Shown one piece after another: positions 1 through 12,955 of a DNA stretch of 64,000 nucleotides (its first letter is position 1; each line of letters opens with the position of its first letter). Source of the DNA: Echiichthys vipera. Taxonomy: Eukaryota > Chordata > Actinopteri > Perciformes > Trachinidae. Where the stretch lies: NCBI GenBank assembly GCA_963691815.1, contig OY829660.1, positions 26,999,172 through 27,063,171 on the forward strand. Reading direction: 5' to 3'. Below the pieces are notes generated by a model. It had not been told where the DNA came from. It searched no databases and saw only the letters and a list, made by a program, of their open reading frames with translations. Position numbers and translations under genes: made by a program.

Positions 1-1654
1 TTTGTGTGCACTAAATATCAGAAAACTGCAGCTCTGCTGAACTCTCAGTTCTTTTAATCTAGACTGAGGACTGTTCTGTTTGCTGCTGCTGTTCAGTAAA
101 CAGAATGATTTTGTGTTGCCTGTACCGCACTGTAACCTCCATTACATCTCTTGCAATGATCTTTTACCTTTATTACTTAAATGTAATTTTATGTTTTCCA
201 ACACTATTCTTAAAATTGTAATAATTAAAGTTAATAATTTTACTTATCCAATGTTTTTAAATGTAATTTTATATGTGTTTCTTTCCAATTCTTTTGATGT
301 TTTATGTAAAGCACTTTGAATGACCTTTTTGTTGAACTGTGCTATACAAATAAACTTTCCTTGCCTGTGATACATTGTAATAGCTGGTATCCTTGTTCAA
401 CCCTTAAAACGCAGCAAAGCCCAGGAAACATTGTTATTTTTCATTAGAAAGCATCCTCTAATTGAATCACTGAATAATGAATTCTATCTTTAAACAGGCT
501 TTCTTATGTAATAAACACCAGTTGGAATCCACTCTCAGAGAATGAATGGAATCTAAACTGCATTATTATTTTTTGTATCATTATTTCTCCTGTTGGACTA
601 CAGTAGAAAGGCTTACGCAGCCATTAGAAGTCCTCTGACTGAGGGACCTTTATCTGATTGTGTAATGGAGTTCCACAAATCCCAGTAGTGGCATTAGGCT
701 TCCTCTCCCCTGGCTCAAGTCTGTCTTAGTTAATTATAGACGGTCTATCTTCTCCTAGGACACAGCTAAGTCAGGAGCCAAGCTGCTACATTACTACTAA
801 AGTAGTCCTTCCCTTTCAAAATAAATGACAATTAAGTTCTTTATCATAAACAATTCGATTAATAAACTGACTTTATTATCTATATCTTGGGTTTATTGAC
901 CAATTCACTTAATTACCATGCAACATTGTGTGTGTACTACATAGCTAACATACAGTAACTTTTTTCTGTTCTTCTGTATTTCTCCACTTGCTTTAGCAAA
1001 CCAGACCAAATACAGAGTGGAATCCTGTACATACAGAACAGAATAAGAGCCCAACATGAGGGCTTCCAACTCGTTTTCAAGAGATTAAGGAGACTCAGGC
1101 TTAACCCGTGATTATGCACCTGAGCCCACACCGAGTTGAAAGAGTACAGGACAGATAGAAAGTGGACAGCAAGTATATTTAACACAAATCACATTCAGCT
1201 CTGTTCTATTCGATTCCATCCAATAAAGGCATGAACAGCAGCCTACCACTATTACTCAAATCATTATAAATCAAACAATATTATATTAAAGGGTGCGTTA
1301 AGTCAACTCCACGTAACCCACCTGTTTGGAAAGTGCTGATATTTCGGGAAAGCCCAACTCTTGCCCTTCCAGGAGGTCCCACCATAGCACCCGGTTAGTT
1401 ATTCCCGCTGCTCCGTCTCCCCTCCGGCGGCTGATTCATGAAGCCTCCCGAAAACACACAGACCGCTGGAGATCCACATTTTGGCGGAGAAAAAAAAAGA
1501 AAAGAAAAGAACAGCTATCAGTGCAAGAGAGGAAATGTCCCGGGGAATGTGTGCGCACAGCTGAGTGCCATGAGGAAACACAGCAGACACAGATAGAGAA
1601 GTGTGCACCGGCCGGACCGAAGAGCTACCGGCCCCGAGGAAGAGAGAATAAAGG
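1..1654. other. Unassigned repeat-flank sequence
   Basis: No convincing gene. Around 300-362 there is a teleost LINE/SINE-like tail (a stretch resembling 'gcactttgaatgacc', then a tail with aataaa). The rest is AT-rich. From about 1340 to 1630 the composition becomes GC-richer, but the open frames there carry no recognisable domain. It could be the edge of a promoter or part of an unidentified repeat. Confidence 0.4.
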
Positions 1655-1856
1655 GATGAGAGAGAGAGAGAGAGAGGGGAGAGAGAGGGAGGGGGGGAGA
1701 GAGGGGGTGGAGAGAGAGAGAGGGGGGGGGAGAGGGGAGAGAGAGAGAGAGAGGGGATAGAGAGAGAGAGAGAGAGAGAGGGAGAGAGGGGAGAGAGAGG
1801 GAGAGAGAGAGAGGGAGAGAGAGAGGGAGAGAGGGGAGAGAGAGAGAGAGAGAGAG

Positions 1857-1897
<41 letters not shown>

Positions 1898-2100
1898 AGA
1901 GGGAGAGAGAGGGGAGAGAGAGAGAGAGAGGGGAGAGAGAGAGAGAGGGAGAGAGGGAGAGGGAGAGAGGGAGAGAGAGGGGAGAGAGAGAGAGAGGGGA
2001 GAGAGAGAGAGAGAGGGAGAGAGAGGGGAGAGAGAGAGAGAGAGAGGGAGAGAGGGAGAGAGAGAGAGGGAGAGCGAGAGAGAGAGAGGGAGAGAAAGAG
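1655..2100. repeat. (GA)n / GGGAGA purine tract, ~450 bp
   Basis: An almost pure purine strand of GA and GGGAGA blocks with hardly a pyrimidine for about 450 bases. It is a low-complexity microsatellite. Open frames through it read Ser-Leu or Arg-Glu repeats and are artefacts. Confidence 0.95.
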
Positions 2101-2654
2101 ATAATTGGATTGAGGCGTTCAGCACCAAGGACAGCTCCACATCAACAGCATGTTTCCAACTTAACTCCTGCTCGCCGCTGAGCACCATTGATGAAAAAAA
2201 CAAAAAAAACAAATCATAACAATATTAATAATAAAATAAAATTAAAGTAATTATAACAATAACAAAATAAAAAAAAACCTCTATAATCAATTGGAGCTTA
2301 AAGGACGTTTGTGTGAACTTCATCTTACTTACAGAAGAGTAACAGAGCCAGCACCTTCACTGTGTAACCTTTTGTCCTGATTGACAGCTGTCTCAGCCCA
2401 TGCTCCAGCGCTATGAGAGGCGAAGACCCTCCCTTCCAGAGGACCCCATGGGACCTTATTTCGGAAAAAGTATGTACATGAACTGAAAGAGACTAAAGAT
2501 TTTTGATCCTGTTTGAATTGTGCCATGAATAATGCATCCTTGTCCATTTAAAAGACAGTTTTTCATGTCAAAAAAGTCACACTCCGTTGTGGATTTATCT
2601 TAGTGCCACTTAGTTTTATCTGAAACTACTCAGTGAAGCAGTGGCATGCACACA
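2101..2654. other. Unassigned spacer before the satellite
   Basis: AT-rich sequence (2200-2280 is mostly A and T) followed by ordinary sequence. No gene, RNA or recognised repeat is seen. Confidence 0.4.
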
Positions 2655-3738
2655 CTTTTTGAAGGGCAGGGGCTAAAAAGGGCATATATAGCACGTCCTC
2701 ACCACTGAAAAGGGCACTTTAGCACACGTTTTGGCTCCCAACAGGACACTTTAGCACACGTTTTGGCTACCAAGAGGGCACTTAGCACACGTAGAGGGGA
2801 CTTTACCAGACGTTTTGGCTCCTAGAGGGCTTTTTAGCACACCTTTTAGTTTTGGCTCCTAAAAGGGCACTTTAGCACACATTTTGTCCCCCAAAGGACA
2901 CTTTAGCATGCGTTTTGGCTCCCGAAAGGACACTTTAGCACACGTTTTGGCTCCCGAGAGAGGACTTTAGATTGTGTTTTGGCTCCTAGAAGGCACTTTA
3001 GCACACATTTTGGTTCCCAAGACAGGACTTTGGCATGCATTTTGGCTCCTAGAGGGTACTTTTGCACATGTTTTGGCTCCCGAAAGGGCACTTTAGCACA
3101 CGTTTTGGCACCCAAGAGAGGACATTAGATTGCGTTTTGGCTCCTAGAGGGCACTTTAGCTCACATTTTGGTTCCGAGAGGGCACATTAGCATGCTTTTT
3201 GACTACCAAGAGAGGACTTTAGCACATGTTTTGGCTCCTAGAGGGCACTTTAGCACACGTTTTGGATCCTAGCTGTAACTTTAGCACACGTTTTGGCTTA
3301 TAGAGGGCACTTTAGCACACTTTTTGGCTCCTAGAGGGCACTTTAGCATGCATTTTTGCTCATAGAAGGGACTTTAGCACACGTTTTGGCTCATAGAGGG
3401 CACATTAGCATACGTTTTGGCTACCAACAGAGGGCTATAGCACACATTTTGGCTCCTAGAGTGCACTTTAGCACAGGTTTTGACTCCTAAAGGGTATTTT
3501 AGTAAGCGTTTTGGCTGCCAAGAGAGGACTTTAGCACACATTTTGGCTCCTAGAGAGCACCTAAGCACACGTTTTGTCTTCTAGAGGGCACTTTAGCATG
3601 CATTTTGGCTCCCAAAAGAGGACTTTAGCAAACATTTTGGCACCCAAGAGAGGACTTTAGCATGCGTTTTGGCTCCTAGAGGGCACATTAGCAAACGTTT
3701 AGGCTCATAGAGGGCACATTAGCACACGTTGTGGCTAC
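2655..3738. repeat. 31-32 bp satellite array, left part
   Basis: Tandem array of a 31-32 bp unit with consensus close to TTTTGGCTCCTAGAGGGCAC followed by TTTAGCACACG. A second unit type has 'ctaccaagagaggac' in the middle. Copies differ by point changes and small indels. The stretch from ~3421 is duplicated at ~5019 on the other side of the LTR element, including an aberrant unit with 'gggtattttagtaagcg'. Minus-strand open frames reading Gly-Ala-Lys-Thr-Cys-Ala-Lys repeats are by-products of the repeat. Confidence 0.95.
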
Positions 3739-4007
3739 CCTGATGTCTCCCTGTGTACCTGTTCCTCTTGTGTCCATTCATCGTCTCAGTTTGTATCAGT
3801 TCTCTTCGTGTTTTTACCTTTGTGTTGAGTGCACCTTTTGTAAATAAGTTTTATTAAATTTGTTAATACCGTCTCCTGAGTTGCGTGTCTGCATTTGGGT
3901 CCCCTCCTCAGTGTATTCTCCGTCATCAAACATGGACCCAAGTTTTTGGTTGTTTTTTCTTTTTTTTTTCTCTCTCCGTCCGCCATGGCGTCATGCTCTG
4001 CCAAAAC

Positions 4008-4270
4008 CAGTTCCAGTCGGCGGCCCAGTCCGACACCTCTTCCAGTCGGTGGTCCGGTCCGACACCAGTTCTAGTCAGTGGCCCGGTCTGACACTAGTTC
4101 CAGTCAGCGGCCCGGTCGACATCAGTTCCAGTCGGCGGTCCGGTCCGACACCAGTTCCAGTCGACGGTCCGGTCCGACACACATTCCAGTCGCTGGCCTG
4201 GTCGACACTCATTCCAGTCGGCAGCCCGGTCCGACACCCTTTCCAGTCGGCGGTCCGGTCGACAGACCAG
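4008..4270 (+). repeat. 29-bp minisatellite inside the LTR element
   Basis: About nine copies of a GC-rich 29-bp unit containing 'ttccagtcggcggtccggtc' and 'cgacacc'. Because 29 is not a multiple of three, each successive copy shifts frame, which argues against a coding role. Confidence 0.9.
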
Positions 4271-4351
4271 TCCTTCCGTGTGCTGGGAGGTTCTGTCTTT
4301 GGAGGCCCAGTAGAGCGCCAGGAGGCGCTCGTTGAGGGGGTGTGGGGGTAC

Positions 4352-4762
4352 TGTCGTGATTGGTTCTGGAAAGTCTCCATCTCCTATTTTAGTCGTTGTT
4401 TTTGTCTCCCTCTGTCGGTGTTTTTCTGTATGTGCTGCCTTTCTATTCTCTGGTTTTGAGTTTGTTTTCCTGGCAGGTGATCCTTGTTAGCCTCGATCAC
4501 CTGCCACTCTGTATATAAAGCCGGTCCTGAGCCTCATTCGGTGCCGGATCATACCCTCTACAAACCCAGATGTCTCCCTGTGTACCTGTCCTCTTGTGTC
4601 CATTCATCGTGTCAGTTTGTATCAGTTCTCTTCGTGTTTTACCTTTGTGTTTAGTGCACCTTTTGTAAATAGGTTTTATTAAATTTGTTAATACCGTCTC
4701 CTGAGTTGCGTGTCTGCATTTGGGTCCCATCCCCCATGTATTCTCCGTCACCCCACGTGACA
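4352..4762 (+). repeat. Complete 3' LTR
   Basis: Starts TGTCGTG and ends CACGTGACA (near-inverted ends, TG...CA). It contains a TATA box (TATATAAA at ~4512) and 'gtaaataggttttatt' near 4666, as expected for promoter and polyadenylation regions of an LTR. It is preceded by a G-rich tract ending at 4351. Confidence 0.8.
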
Positions 4763-7700
4763 TTTTTGCTCCTAAAGGGCACTTTAGCACACGTCTTGGC
4801 TCCTAGAGGGCACATTAGCGCACGTTTTGGCTCCTAGAGGGCACTTTAGAATGCGATTTGGCTACCTAGAGAGGACTTTAGCATGCGTTTTGGCTGCTAG
4901 AGGGCACTTTAGCAAACGTTTTGGCTAGCAGAGAGGACTTAAGCACACTTTTAGGCTTCCAAGAGGGGACTTTAGCATCCTTTTTGGCAGCTAGAGGGCA
5001 TTTTAGCACACGTTTTGGCCACCAACAGAGGGCTTTAGCACACGTTTTGGCTCCTAGAGTGCAAATTAGCACAGGTTTTGACTCCTAAAGGGTATTTTAG
5101 TAAGCGTTTCGGCTGCCAAGGGAGGACTTTAGCACACGTTTTGGCTCCTGGAGGGCACCTAAGCACACGTTTTGGCTTCTAGAGGGCACTTTAGCATGCA
5201 TTTTGGCTCCCAAAAGAGGACTTTAGCATGCGTTTGGCTCCTAGAGGGCACATTAGCAAACGTTTAGGCTCATAGAGGGCACATTATCACGCGTTTTGGC
5301 TACCTAGAGAGGACTTTAGCACACGTTTTGGCAACTAGAGGGGACTTTAGCACACGTTTTGGCCTCCTAGAGGGCACTTTAGCAAACGTTTTGGCTAGCA
5401 GAGAGGACTTAAGCACACTTTTAGGCTTCCAAGAGGGGACTTTAGCATCCTTTTTGGCTGCTAGAGGGCATTTTAGCACACGTTTTGGCTCCTAAAGGGC
5501 GCATTAGCACGTGTTTTGGCTACCAAGAGAGGACTTTAGCACAAGTTTTGGCTCCTAGAGGGCACGTTAGCACACGTTTTGGCTCGTAGAGGGCACTTTA
5601 GAATGCATTTTAGCTCCTAGAGGGAACTTTAGGACACGTTTTTGGCTTCTAGAGGGCACTTTAGCATGCATTTTGGCTCCCAAAAGAGGACTTTAGCATG
5701 CGTTTGGCTCCTAGAGGGCACATTAGCAAACGTTTAGGCTCATAGAGGGCACATTATCACGCGTTTTGGCTACCTAGAGAGGACTTTAGCACACGTTTTG
5801 GCAACTAGAGGGGACTTTAGCACACGTTTTGGCTCCTAGAGGGCACTTTAGCAAACGTTTTGGCTAGCAGAGAGGACTTAAGCACACTTTTAGGCTTCCA
5901 AGAGGGGACTTTAGCATCCTTTTTGGCTGCTAGAGGGCATTTTAGCACACGTTTTGGCTCCTAAAGGGCGCATTAGCACGTGTTTTGGCTACCAAGAGAG
6001 GACTTTAGCACAAGTTTTGGCTCCTAGAGGGCACGTTAGCACACGTTTTGGCTCGTAGAGGGCACTTTAGAATGCATTTTAGCTCCTAGAGGGAACTTTA
6101 GGACACGTTTTTGGCTCCTAGCGGTAACTTTGGCTCACGTTTTGGCTCCCAAGAGAGGACTTTAAATTGTGCTTTGGCTCCTAGAAGGGCACTTTAGCGC
6201 ACATTTTGGTTCCTAGAGGGCACATTAGCATGCGTTTTGGCTACCAAGGGAGGACTTTTGCACACGTTTTGGCTCCTAGAGGGCACTTTAGCATGCGTTT
6301 CGGCTCCTAGAGGGCACTTTGGCACATGTTTTGGCTCCCAAAAGTGCACTTTAGCACACGTTTTGGCACCAAAGAGAGGACTTTAGCATGCATTTTGGCT
6401 CATAGAGGGCACTTGAGCATACATTTCGGCTCCTAGAGGGAACATTAGCACGGGTTTTGGCTACCAAGAGAGGACTTTAGCACATGCTTTTTCTCCTATA
6501 GGGCACTCTAGCATGTGTTTTGGCTCCTAGAGGGCATTTTAGCACACGTTTTGGCTCCCAAGAGAGGACTTTAGCATGCGTTTTGGCTCATAGGGGGCAC
6601 TTTAGTGCACGCTTTGGCTCCTAGAGGACACATTAGCACGCCTTTCGGCTACCAAAAGAGGACTTTAGCACACGTTTTGGTTCCTAAAGGGCACTTTAGC
6701 ACGTGTTTTGGCTCCTAGAGGGCATTTTGGAAACATTTTGGCTCCAAAAAGGGTACTTTAGCACACGTTTTGGCTCCCAAGAGAGGACTTTAGCACACGT
6801 TATGGCTCCCAAGAGAGGACCTTAGCACACGTTTTGGCTAGCAAGAGAGATCTTAAGCACACGTTTAGGCTCCTAGAAGGCACTTAAGCACACATTTTGG
6901 TTCCTAGAGGGCACTTAAGCATGCGTTGTGGCTACCAAGGGAGGACTTTTGCACACGTTTTGGCTCCTAGTGGGCTTTTTAGCACACATTTAGGCTCATA
7001 GAGGGCACATTAGCACGCGTTTTGGCTACCAAGAAAGAACTTTAGCACACGTTTTGGCTCCCAAAAGTGCACTTTAGCACACATTTTGGCACCAAAGAGA
7101 GGACTTTAGCATGCATTTTGGCTCATAGAGGGCACTTGAGCATACATTTCGGTTCCTTGAGGGAACATTAGCACGCGTTTTGGCTACCAAGAGAGGACTT
7201 TAGCACATGCTTTTTCTCCTAGAGGGCACTCTAGCATGTGTTTTGGCTCCTAGAGGGCATTTTAGCACATGTTTTGGCTCCAAAGAGAGGACTTTAGCAT
7301 GCGTTTTGGCTCATAGGGGGCACTTTAGTGCACGCTTTGGCTCCTAGAGGACACATTAGCACGCCTTTCGGCTACCAAAAGAGGACTTTAGCACACGTTT
7401 TGGTTCCTAGAGGGCACTTTAGCATGTGTTTTGGCTCCTAGAGGGCATTTTGGAAACATTTTGGCTCCAAAAAGGGTACTTTAGCACACGTTTTGGCTCC
7501 CAAGAGAGGACTTTAGCACACGTTATGGCTACCAAGAGAGGACCTTAGCACACGTTTTGGCTAGCAAGAGAGATCTTAAGCACACGTTTAGGCTCCTAGA
7601 AGGCACTTTAGCACACATTTTGGTTCCTAGAGGGCACTTAAGCATGCGTTGTGGCTACCAAGGGAGGACTTTTGCACACGTTTTGGCTCCTAGTGGGCAC

Positions 7701-8094
7701 TTAAGCACACATTTAGGCTCAAAGAGGGCACATTAGCACGCGTTTTGGCTACCAAGAAAGAACTTTAGCACACGTTTTGGCTCCTAGAGGGCCCTTAAGA
7801 ATGCGTTTTTGGCTCTTAGCTGTAACTTTAGCACACGTTTTGGCTCCCAAGAGAGGACTTTAGATTGCGTTTTGGCTCATAGAGGGTACTTTAGCACACA
7901 TTTAGGCTCCTAGAGGGCACATTAGCATGCGTTTTGGCTACCAATTGAGGACTTTTGCACACGTTTTGGCTCCTAGAGGGCACTTTAGCATGAGTTTTGA
8001 CTCCTAGAGGGCACTTTAGCACGCGTTTTGGCTACCAAGAGAGGACTTTAGCACACGTTTTGGCTCCCAAGAGAGGACCTTAGCATGGGTTTTG
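4763..8094. repeat. 31-32 bp satellite array, right part, with higher-order units
   Basis: Continuation of the 31-32 bp array, roughly 105 units. Higher-order structure is visible: a ~470-bp block occurs at 5171-5640 and again at 5641-6109, and its end also occurs at 4921 before the first full copy. A second block of ~723 bp occurs at 6338-7060 and 7061-7783. Within each block the aberrant units recur in the same order, so whole blocks were duplicated rather than single units. Confidence 0.93.
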
Positions 8095-8490
8095 GCTCAC
8101 ACCTTAAACATGTAAGTAATATTTGGCGAACATGACCTACCACCTTAAACATGTAAGTAACGTTAGACGAACATGACCTACCACCTTAAAACATACAAGT
8201 AACGTTAGACGAACATGACCTACCACCTTAAACATGTAACTTTAGACAAACATGACCTACCACCTTACACATGTAAGTATTGTTAGACGAACATGATCTA
8301 CCACCTTAAAACATGTAAGTAATGTTAGACGAACATGACCTACCACCTTAAAACATGTAAGTAACGTCAGACGAACATGACCTACCACCTTAAACATGTA
8401 AGTAACGTTAGACAAACATGACCTACCACCTTAAACATGCAAGTAACGTTAGACGAACATGATCTACCACCTTAAAACATAACGTCAGAT
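8095..8490. repeat. 41-bp satellite array, segment 1
   Basis: About ten copies of a 41-bp unit, 'acctaccaccttaaacatgt' followed by 'aagtaacgttagacgaacatg', beginning directly after the last 31-bp unit. Each unit contains a TTAA. Confidence 0.95.
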
Positions 8491-9278
8491 GAACGTTATA
8501 TATATCCATTAGTCGACTAATCGCTCTAAATGAGGACCACTGATCGACCAAGAAAATCCTTGGTCGGGGGCAGCCCTAACTCTGCCATATTTCTTTTTCC
8601 AAGTATGGCAGACGAATGGGAGGGACTTCACTTCTCTATGGTGGCTGCAGTTTCCTTGTCCGGTTGTAGCTCCACCCAGGCTCCACCCAGGCTCCTTGAG
8701 CTATCGACCCAATCTCGAGACTCCACAAGTTCCTGCGATGGTAGATTCATGACTTTCCACCCCCCCCCCCCACACACACACACACACACATGAATTAACT
8801 CTCCAATGTAATTTTTTTGTTATTTTGTTTTGTTTTGTATTGACTTTATTAACTTTGAGCAAAACACAGTATAAACAGACATAAAACAGGGACAGTAAAC
8901 GACAATATACACCCATAACTAAAAACAGCAGACAAAGACAATTAACTAGCAAAAAAAGAGGCTGTGTAGGTATTGGCACCAGGTGATGCGTGTGTGTTTC
9001 CATGGAAAGTAGCCAAGCCCTGGATTTGTTTAACAGCCATTAATGTTGTAAAAAAAAAAACGTTCCCAGTTCAAATAATACTGTTCTATCCTGCCCAGCA
9101 AAGAGAAGGATGCCTATTCATAGAATGTCACCCTAACAAGCAGACCACGCCAGCCGTGACTGATGGTGCATGAGCTGACTTCCATTGTTGAACAAGCAGT
9201 CTCCTACCCAGCATAACAGCGGTCTAGACCCATTCAGTGTGTATGGAGGAAGTTGTGTCATTCAGGGTTGATGGAAAA
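8491..9278. repeat. Mixed block interrupting the 41-bp array
   Basis: At 8503-8580 'attagtcgactaatcg' and 'gcagccctaac' look like a hAT-type terminus. Then come ~200 bp of unknown sequence, a C-run and a CA microsatellite (8760-8790), and AT-rich sequence. The 41-bp array resumes at 9279. No coding domain recognised. Confidence 0.45.
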
Positions 9279-9530
9279 AGTTAACATGCAAGTAACGTTA
9301 GACGAACTTGAGCTACCACCTTAAACATGTAGGTAACATTAGACGAACATGACCTACACCCTTAAAACATGTAAGTAACGTTAGACGGACATGACCTACC
9401 ACCTTAAACATTTAAGTAACGTTAGACGAAGTTGAGCTACCACCTTAAACATGTAAGTAACAATAGACGAACTTGAGCTACCACCTTAAACATGTAAGTA
9501 ACATTAGACGAACATGACCTACACCCTTAA
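9279..9530. repeat. 41-bp satellite array, segment 2
   Basis: Six copies of the 41-bp unit with more divergence (some read 'gaacttgagctacc'). It ends exactly at a TTAA (9527-9530) that is the left target site of the piggyBac element. Confidence 0.93.
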
Positions 9531-11647
9531 CCCTCCTGTAGTCTTCGGGTCAAAATGACCCGCCACTGTGTTAAAAAAAAACAAAAAAATCCCCTAAACG
9601 ATATTTTTTTAAATTTAAATTTTATGACTTTTCCTAGATTGGCACCAACAGTAGAAAAAGTGAAATGTTGCTTTTATTCACATTTCCATGTAAGCTGTAC
9701 AAAAAAAAAAAAAAAAAGTACAAAGGTGGTCTTCGGGTCAAAATGACCCGTGAGGCAAAAAGAGAAATCAAGGTCACAGAGTTATTTACAAACCACAGAA
9801 TGTTACAATGCTTTAGTCAATCAGTAGCAGACGTAAACAAGACAAATCATGTGGTCTTCTCGCGTACTGCTGTGCCTTTGATCAGTCTCAGATCAATTAG
9901 CAGTAGAAGTGAACAAGACAGTAGCAGAAGTAAACAACACAAAGGCGTTATCGTAGACTGCAGAACTCTTTTTCTGTGGATTTCCAGAGAGTATAAAGGT
10001 GCTGCAGATGACAGGCCCCCGAAATCTGTCTGTGCTGAAGCCATGAGTGTGCGTTATAACGCTGAAGAGGCTCTAGAACGGATTTTTTCAGATGTCCAGC
10101 AAGACAACTCTGATTCAGAAGAGGAAGTGGAGGATGTATCAAAAGAAGAAGATGGGGAGGAATACAACCCAGAGAATGATGAATCATCTTCAGAAGAAGA
10201 AGAAAACCCTGAAGCTGGAAGAGACTTTCCTTTCAAAAAATGGCAAGATGACATGGTCCTCAGCAGCATATGACCAACACGGCAGGCATGCAGAACAAAA
10301 CGTCATAAAGATGACCCCAGGACCCACAAGGTATGCCGTTTCTCATGCCCATGACATTGTCTCTACATTCTACCTGTTTATCACACCAGCAATAGAAAAA
10401 AAGCAAGCCAGCAAAATATGGGATCAAGTCATGGGTGGCTTGCGATCCCAAATCAAGCTATGCTTGGAAAATGCAATTCTATACCGGGAAGCCGACCAGT
10501 GGATGGATGCCCAGAGAAGAACCAGGGGATGCGAGTTGTGCTTGATGTGACAGAGGGACTGAGGGGTCAGAATCAGACATGTGACAATTTCTTCACATGA
10601 ACTTAGACAGCAGCTCCTGAAGAGGAAGATCACCATGGTTGGTAAAGTTCGAAAGAACAAGACCGAGCTCCCTCCTGCACTGCTTGCGTGAAAGGAGAGA
10701 GAGGTTTTCTCATCAAAGTTTGCCTTCACGCCCACCACCAATCTAGTTTCTTACCTCCCAAAGAAAAACAAGAATGTAGTTCTTCTGAGCACGCTGCACA
10801 CAGACGGTGACGTTAGCGATCGTGAGGACAGGAAGCCAGTTATCATCCTAGACTACAACCGCAACAAGGGAGGTGTGGACAACCTAGATAAGGTGATTTG
10901 AACATACAGCTGCAGAAGGATGACTGCCCGCTGGCCCCTGGTCATCTTCCACAACATCATTGATGTTTCCTCCTACAATGCCTTTGTGATTTGAAGAGAG
11001 ATCAACCCGACCTGGGTGTCTCGTAAGCAGAACAAGAGTAAACAAGGGTGTTCCTGGAGCAGCTGGGAAAGGCACTTGTAATTCCACTCATTGAAAGAAG
11101 GAAGCATGTTCCCCGCACAGAAGCCTCAGCAGCAGTTGTCAAAACAATTCAGAGTGCAGGAGCTCCTGATCAACCTGAGGATCCAGCTACCACAGCCACT
11201 TCCCCAGCTAGGGCAAGTAAGAGGCAGAGATGTCTGTTCTGCCCTCAAAAGAAGGACTGTAAAACACATACTGTGTGCTGCAAGTGTAAGAAATATATCT
11301 GCAAAGGCTGCACACTTGAATACTGCCCTACATGTGCCAATTAGTTGAATGGGTTATGTTATTTTTCATATCTTGTATTGTACATTGTCTTCAATTGTTC
11401 AAACTGAGTAATTGGGACGAATAAAAATGCATTCAAAACTCAGTTTTGCACGTTTTTCTTTTCTTAAGCTATAGAAATGAAGTGAAGAGGGAAAACTCAC
11501 ATTTTGTGGTGAATGACAAGTTGTTTCTTCAAGCAAGATGAAATTTGGTGTATAAATTCAATTAAGCTGCTTATATTAGGGGTTTAGTGAAGACGAGTCA
11601 TTTTGACCCGGAGGACACTGGATGTATACAGAAAATGAGGACAACAG
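9531..11647 (+). mobile_element. Degenerate piggyBac transposon
   Basis: Inserted at the TTAA at 9527-9530. The left terminus is CCCTCCTGTAGTCTTCGGG, followed by the palindrome 'cgggtcaaaatgacccg', which recurs near 9734. The right terminus contains the inverted counterpart 'gtcattttgacccggaggac' (~11597) and ends in a decayed 'gaggacaacagg' beside 'aacatgtaag' of the array, where the expected second TTAA is lost. Terminal and subterminal palindromes, the TTAA target and the encoded protein together identify a piggyBac element. Confidence 0.9.
10043..11344 (+). pseudogene. piggyBac transposase pseudogene (PGBD4-like)
   Basis: The ATG at 10043 starts an acidic N-terminal region rich in Glu/Ser. 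Then, across shifting frames, come the family segments MTPGPTRYAVSHAHDI (~10311), KPAKYGIKSW (~10407), a CDPKSSYAW-type segment with the first catalytic Asp, TCDNFFT with the second (~10577), a KITMVGKVRKN segment (~10624) and NRNKGGVDNLDK with the third (~10859). A C-terminal cysteine-rich zinc-binding domain (CLFCPQKKDC...CCKCKKYIC...YCPTC) ends at 11344. About 125 residues between 'FITPAIEK' and 'KPAKYG' are deleted, and several frameshifts and stops follow, so the enzyme is dead although all three Asp codons survive. Confidence 0.9.
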
Positions 11648-11760
11648 GAACATGTAAGTAACGTTAGACGAACATGACCTACCACCTTAAACATGTAAGT
11701 AACATTAGACGGACATGACCTACCACCTTAAACATGTAAGTAACGTTAGATGAACATGAC
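11648..11760. repeat. 41-bp satellite array, segment 3
   Basis: Under three units of the 41-bp repeat, between the right end of piggyBac and the solo LTR. It ends in ATGAC (11756-11760), the left target duplication of the LTR. Confidence 0.93.
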
Positions 11761-12767
<1,007 letters not shown>

Positions 12768-12955
12768 ATGACCTACCACCTTAAAACATGTAAGTAACGT
12801 TAGACGAACATGACCTACCACCTTAAAACATGTAACGTAAGATGACCCTGACCTACCACCTTAAACATGTAAGTAACGTTACACAAACATGACCTACCAC
12901 CTTAAACATTTTTCAGTAATGTAAGACAAACATGACCTACCACCTTAAACATGTG
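12768..12955. repeat. 41-bp satellite array, segment 4
   Basis: About five units, the last ones divergent and shortened. It completes the unit interrupted by the solo LTR. Confidence 0.93.

Larger units (their letters stand above)
3739..4762 (+). mobile_element. Non-autonomous LTR retroelement (Ty3/gypsy-type layout)
   Basis: The sequence at 4569-4762 is repeated at 3739-3925 in direct orientation, so the two copies are read as LTRs. The 3' LTR is complete (4352-4762). The 5' copy has lost its first ~220 bp and its very end, including any primer-binding site. The interior is only ~420 bp. It opens with an ATG (Met-Asp-Pro, 3931), holds a 29-bp minisatellite, and ends in a G-rich polypurine-like tract just before the 3' LTR. 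No gag, protease or polymerase domain is present, so it must have been mobilised in trans or is an internal-deletion relic. Both sides are satellite. Confidence 0.75.

Noticed and set aside
1625..2212. 195-codon Ser/Leu-rich ORF
   Set aside because: Translation of the GA tract.
3860..4459. 199-codon plus-strand ORF, possible gag
   Set aside because: It spans LTR, interior minisatellite and the second LTR. No gag motif; the 29-bp repeat shifts frame every unit.
2903..5072. Minus-strand ORFs with Gly-Ala-Lys-Thr-Cys-Ala-Lys repeats
   Set aside because: Pure translations of the 31-32 bp satellite, short and shifting in frame; no start context, domain or splice structure.
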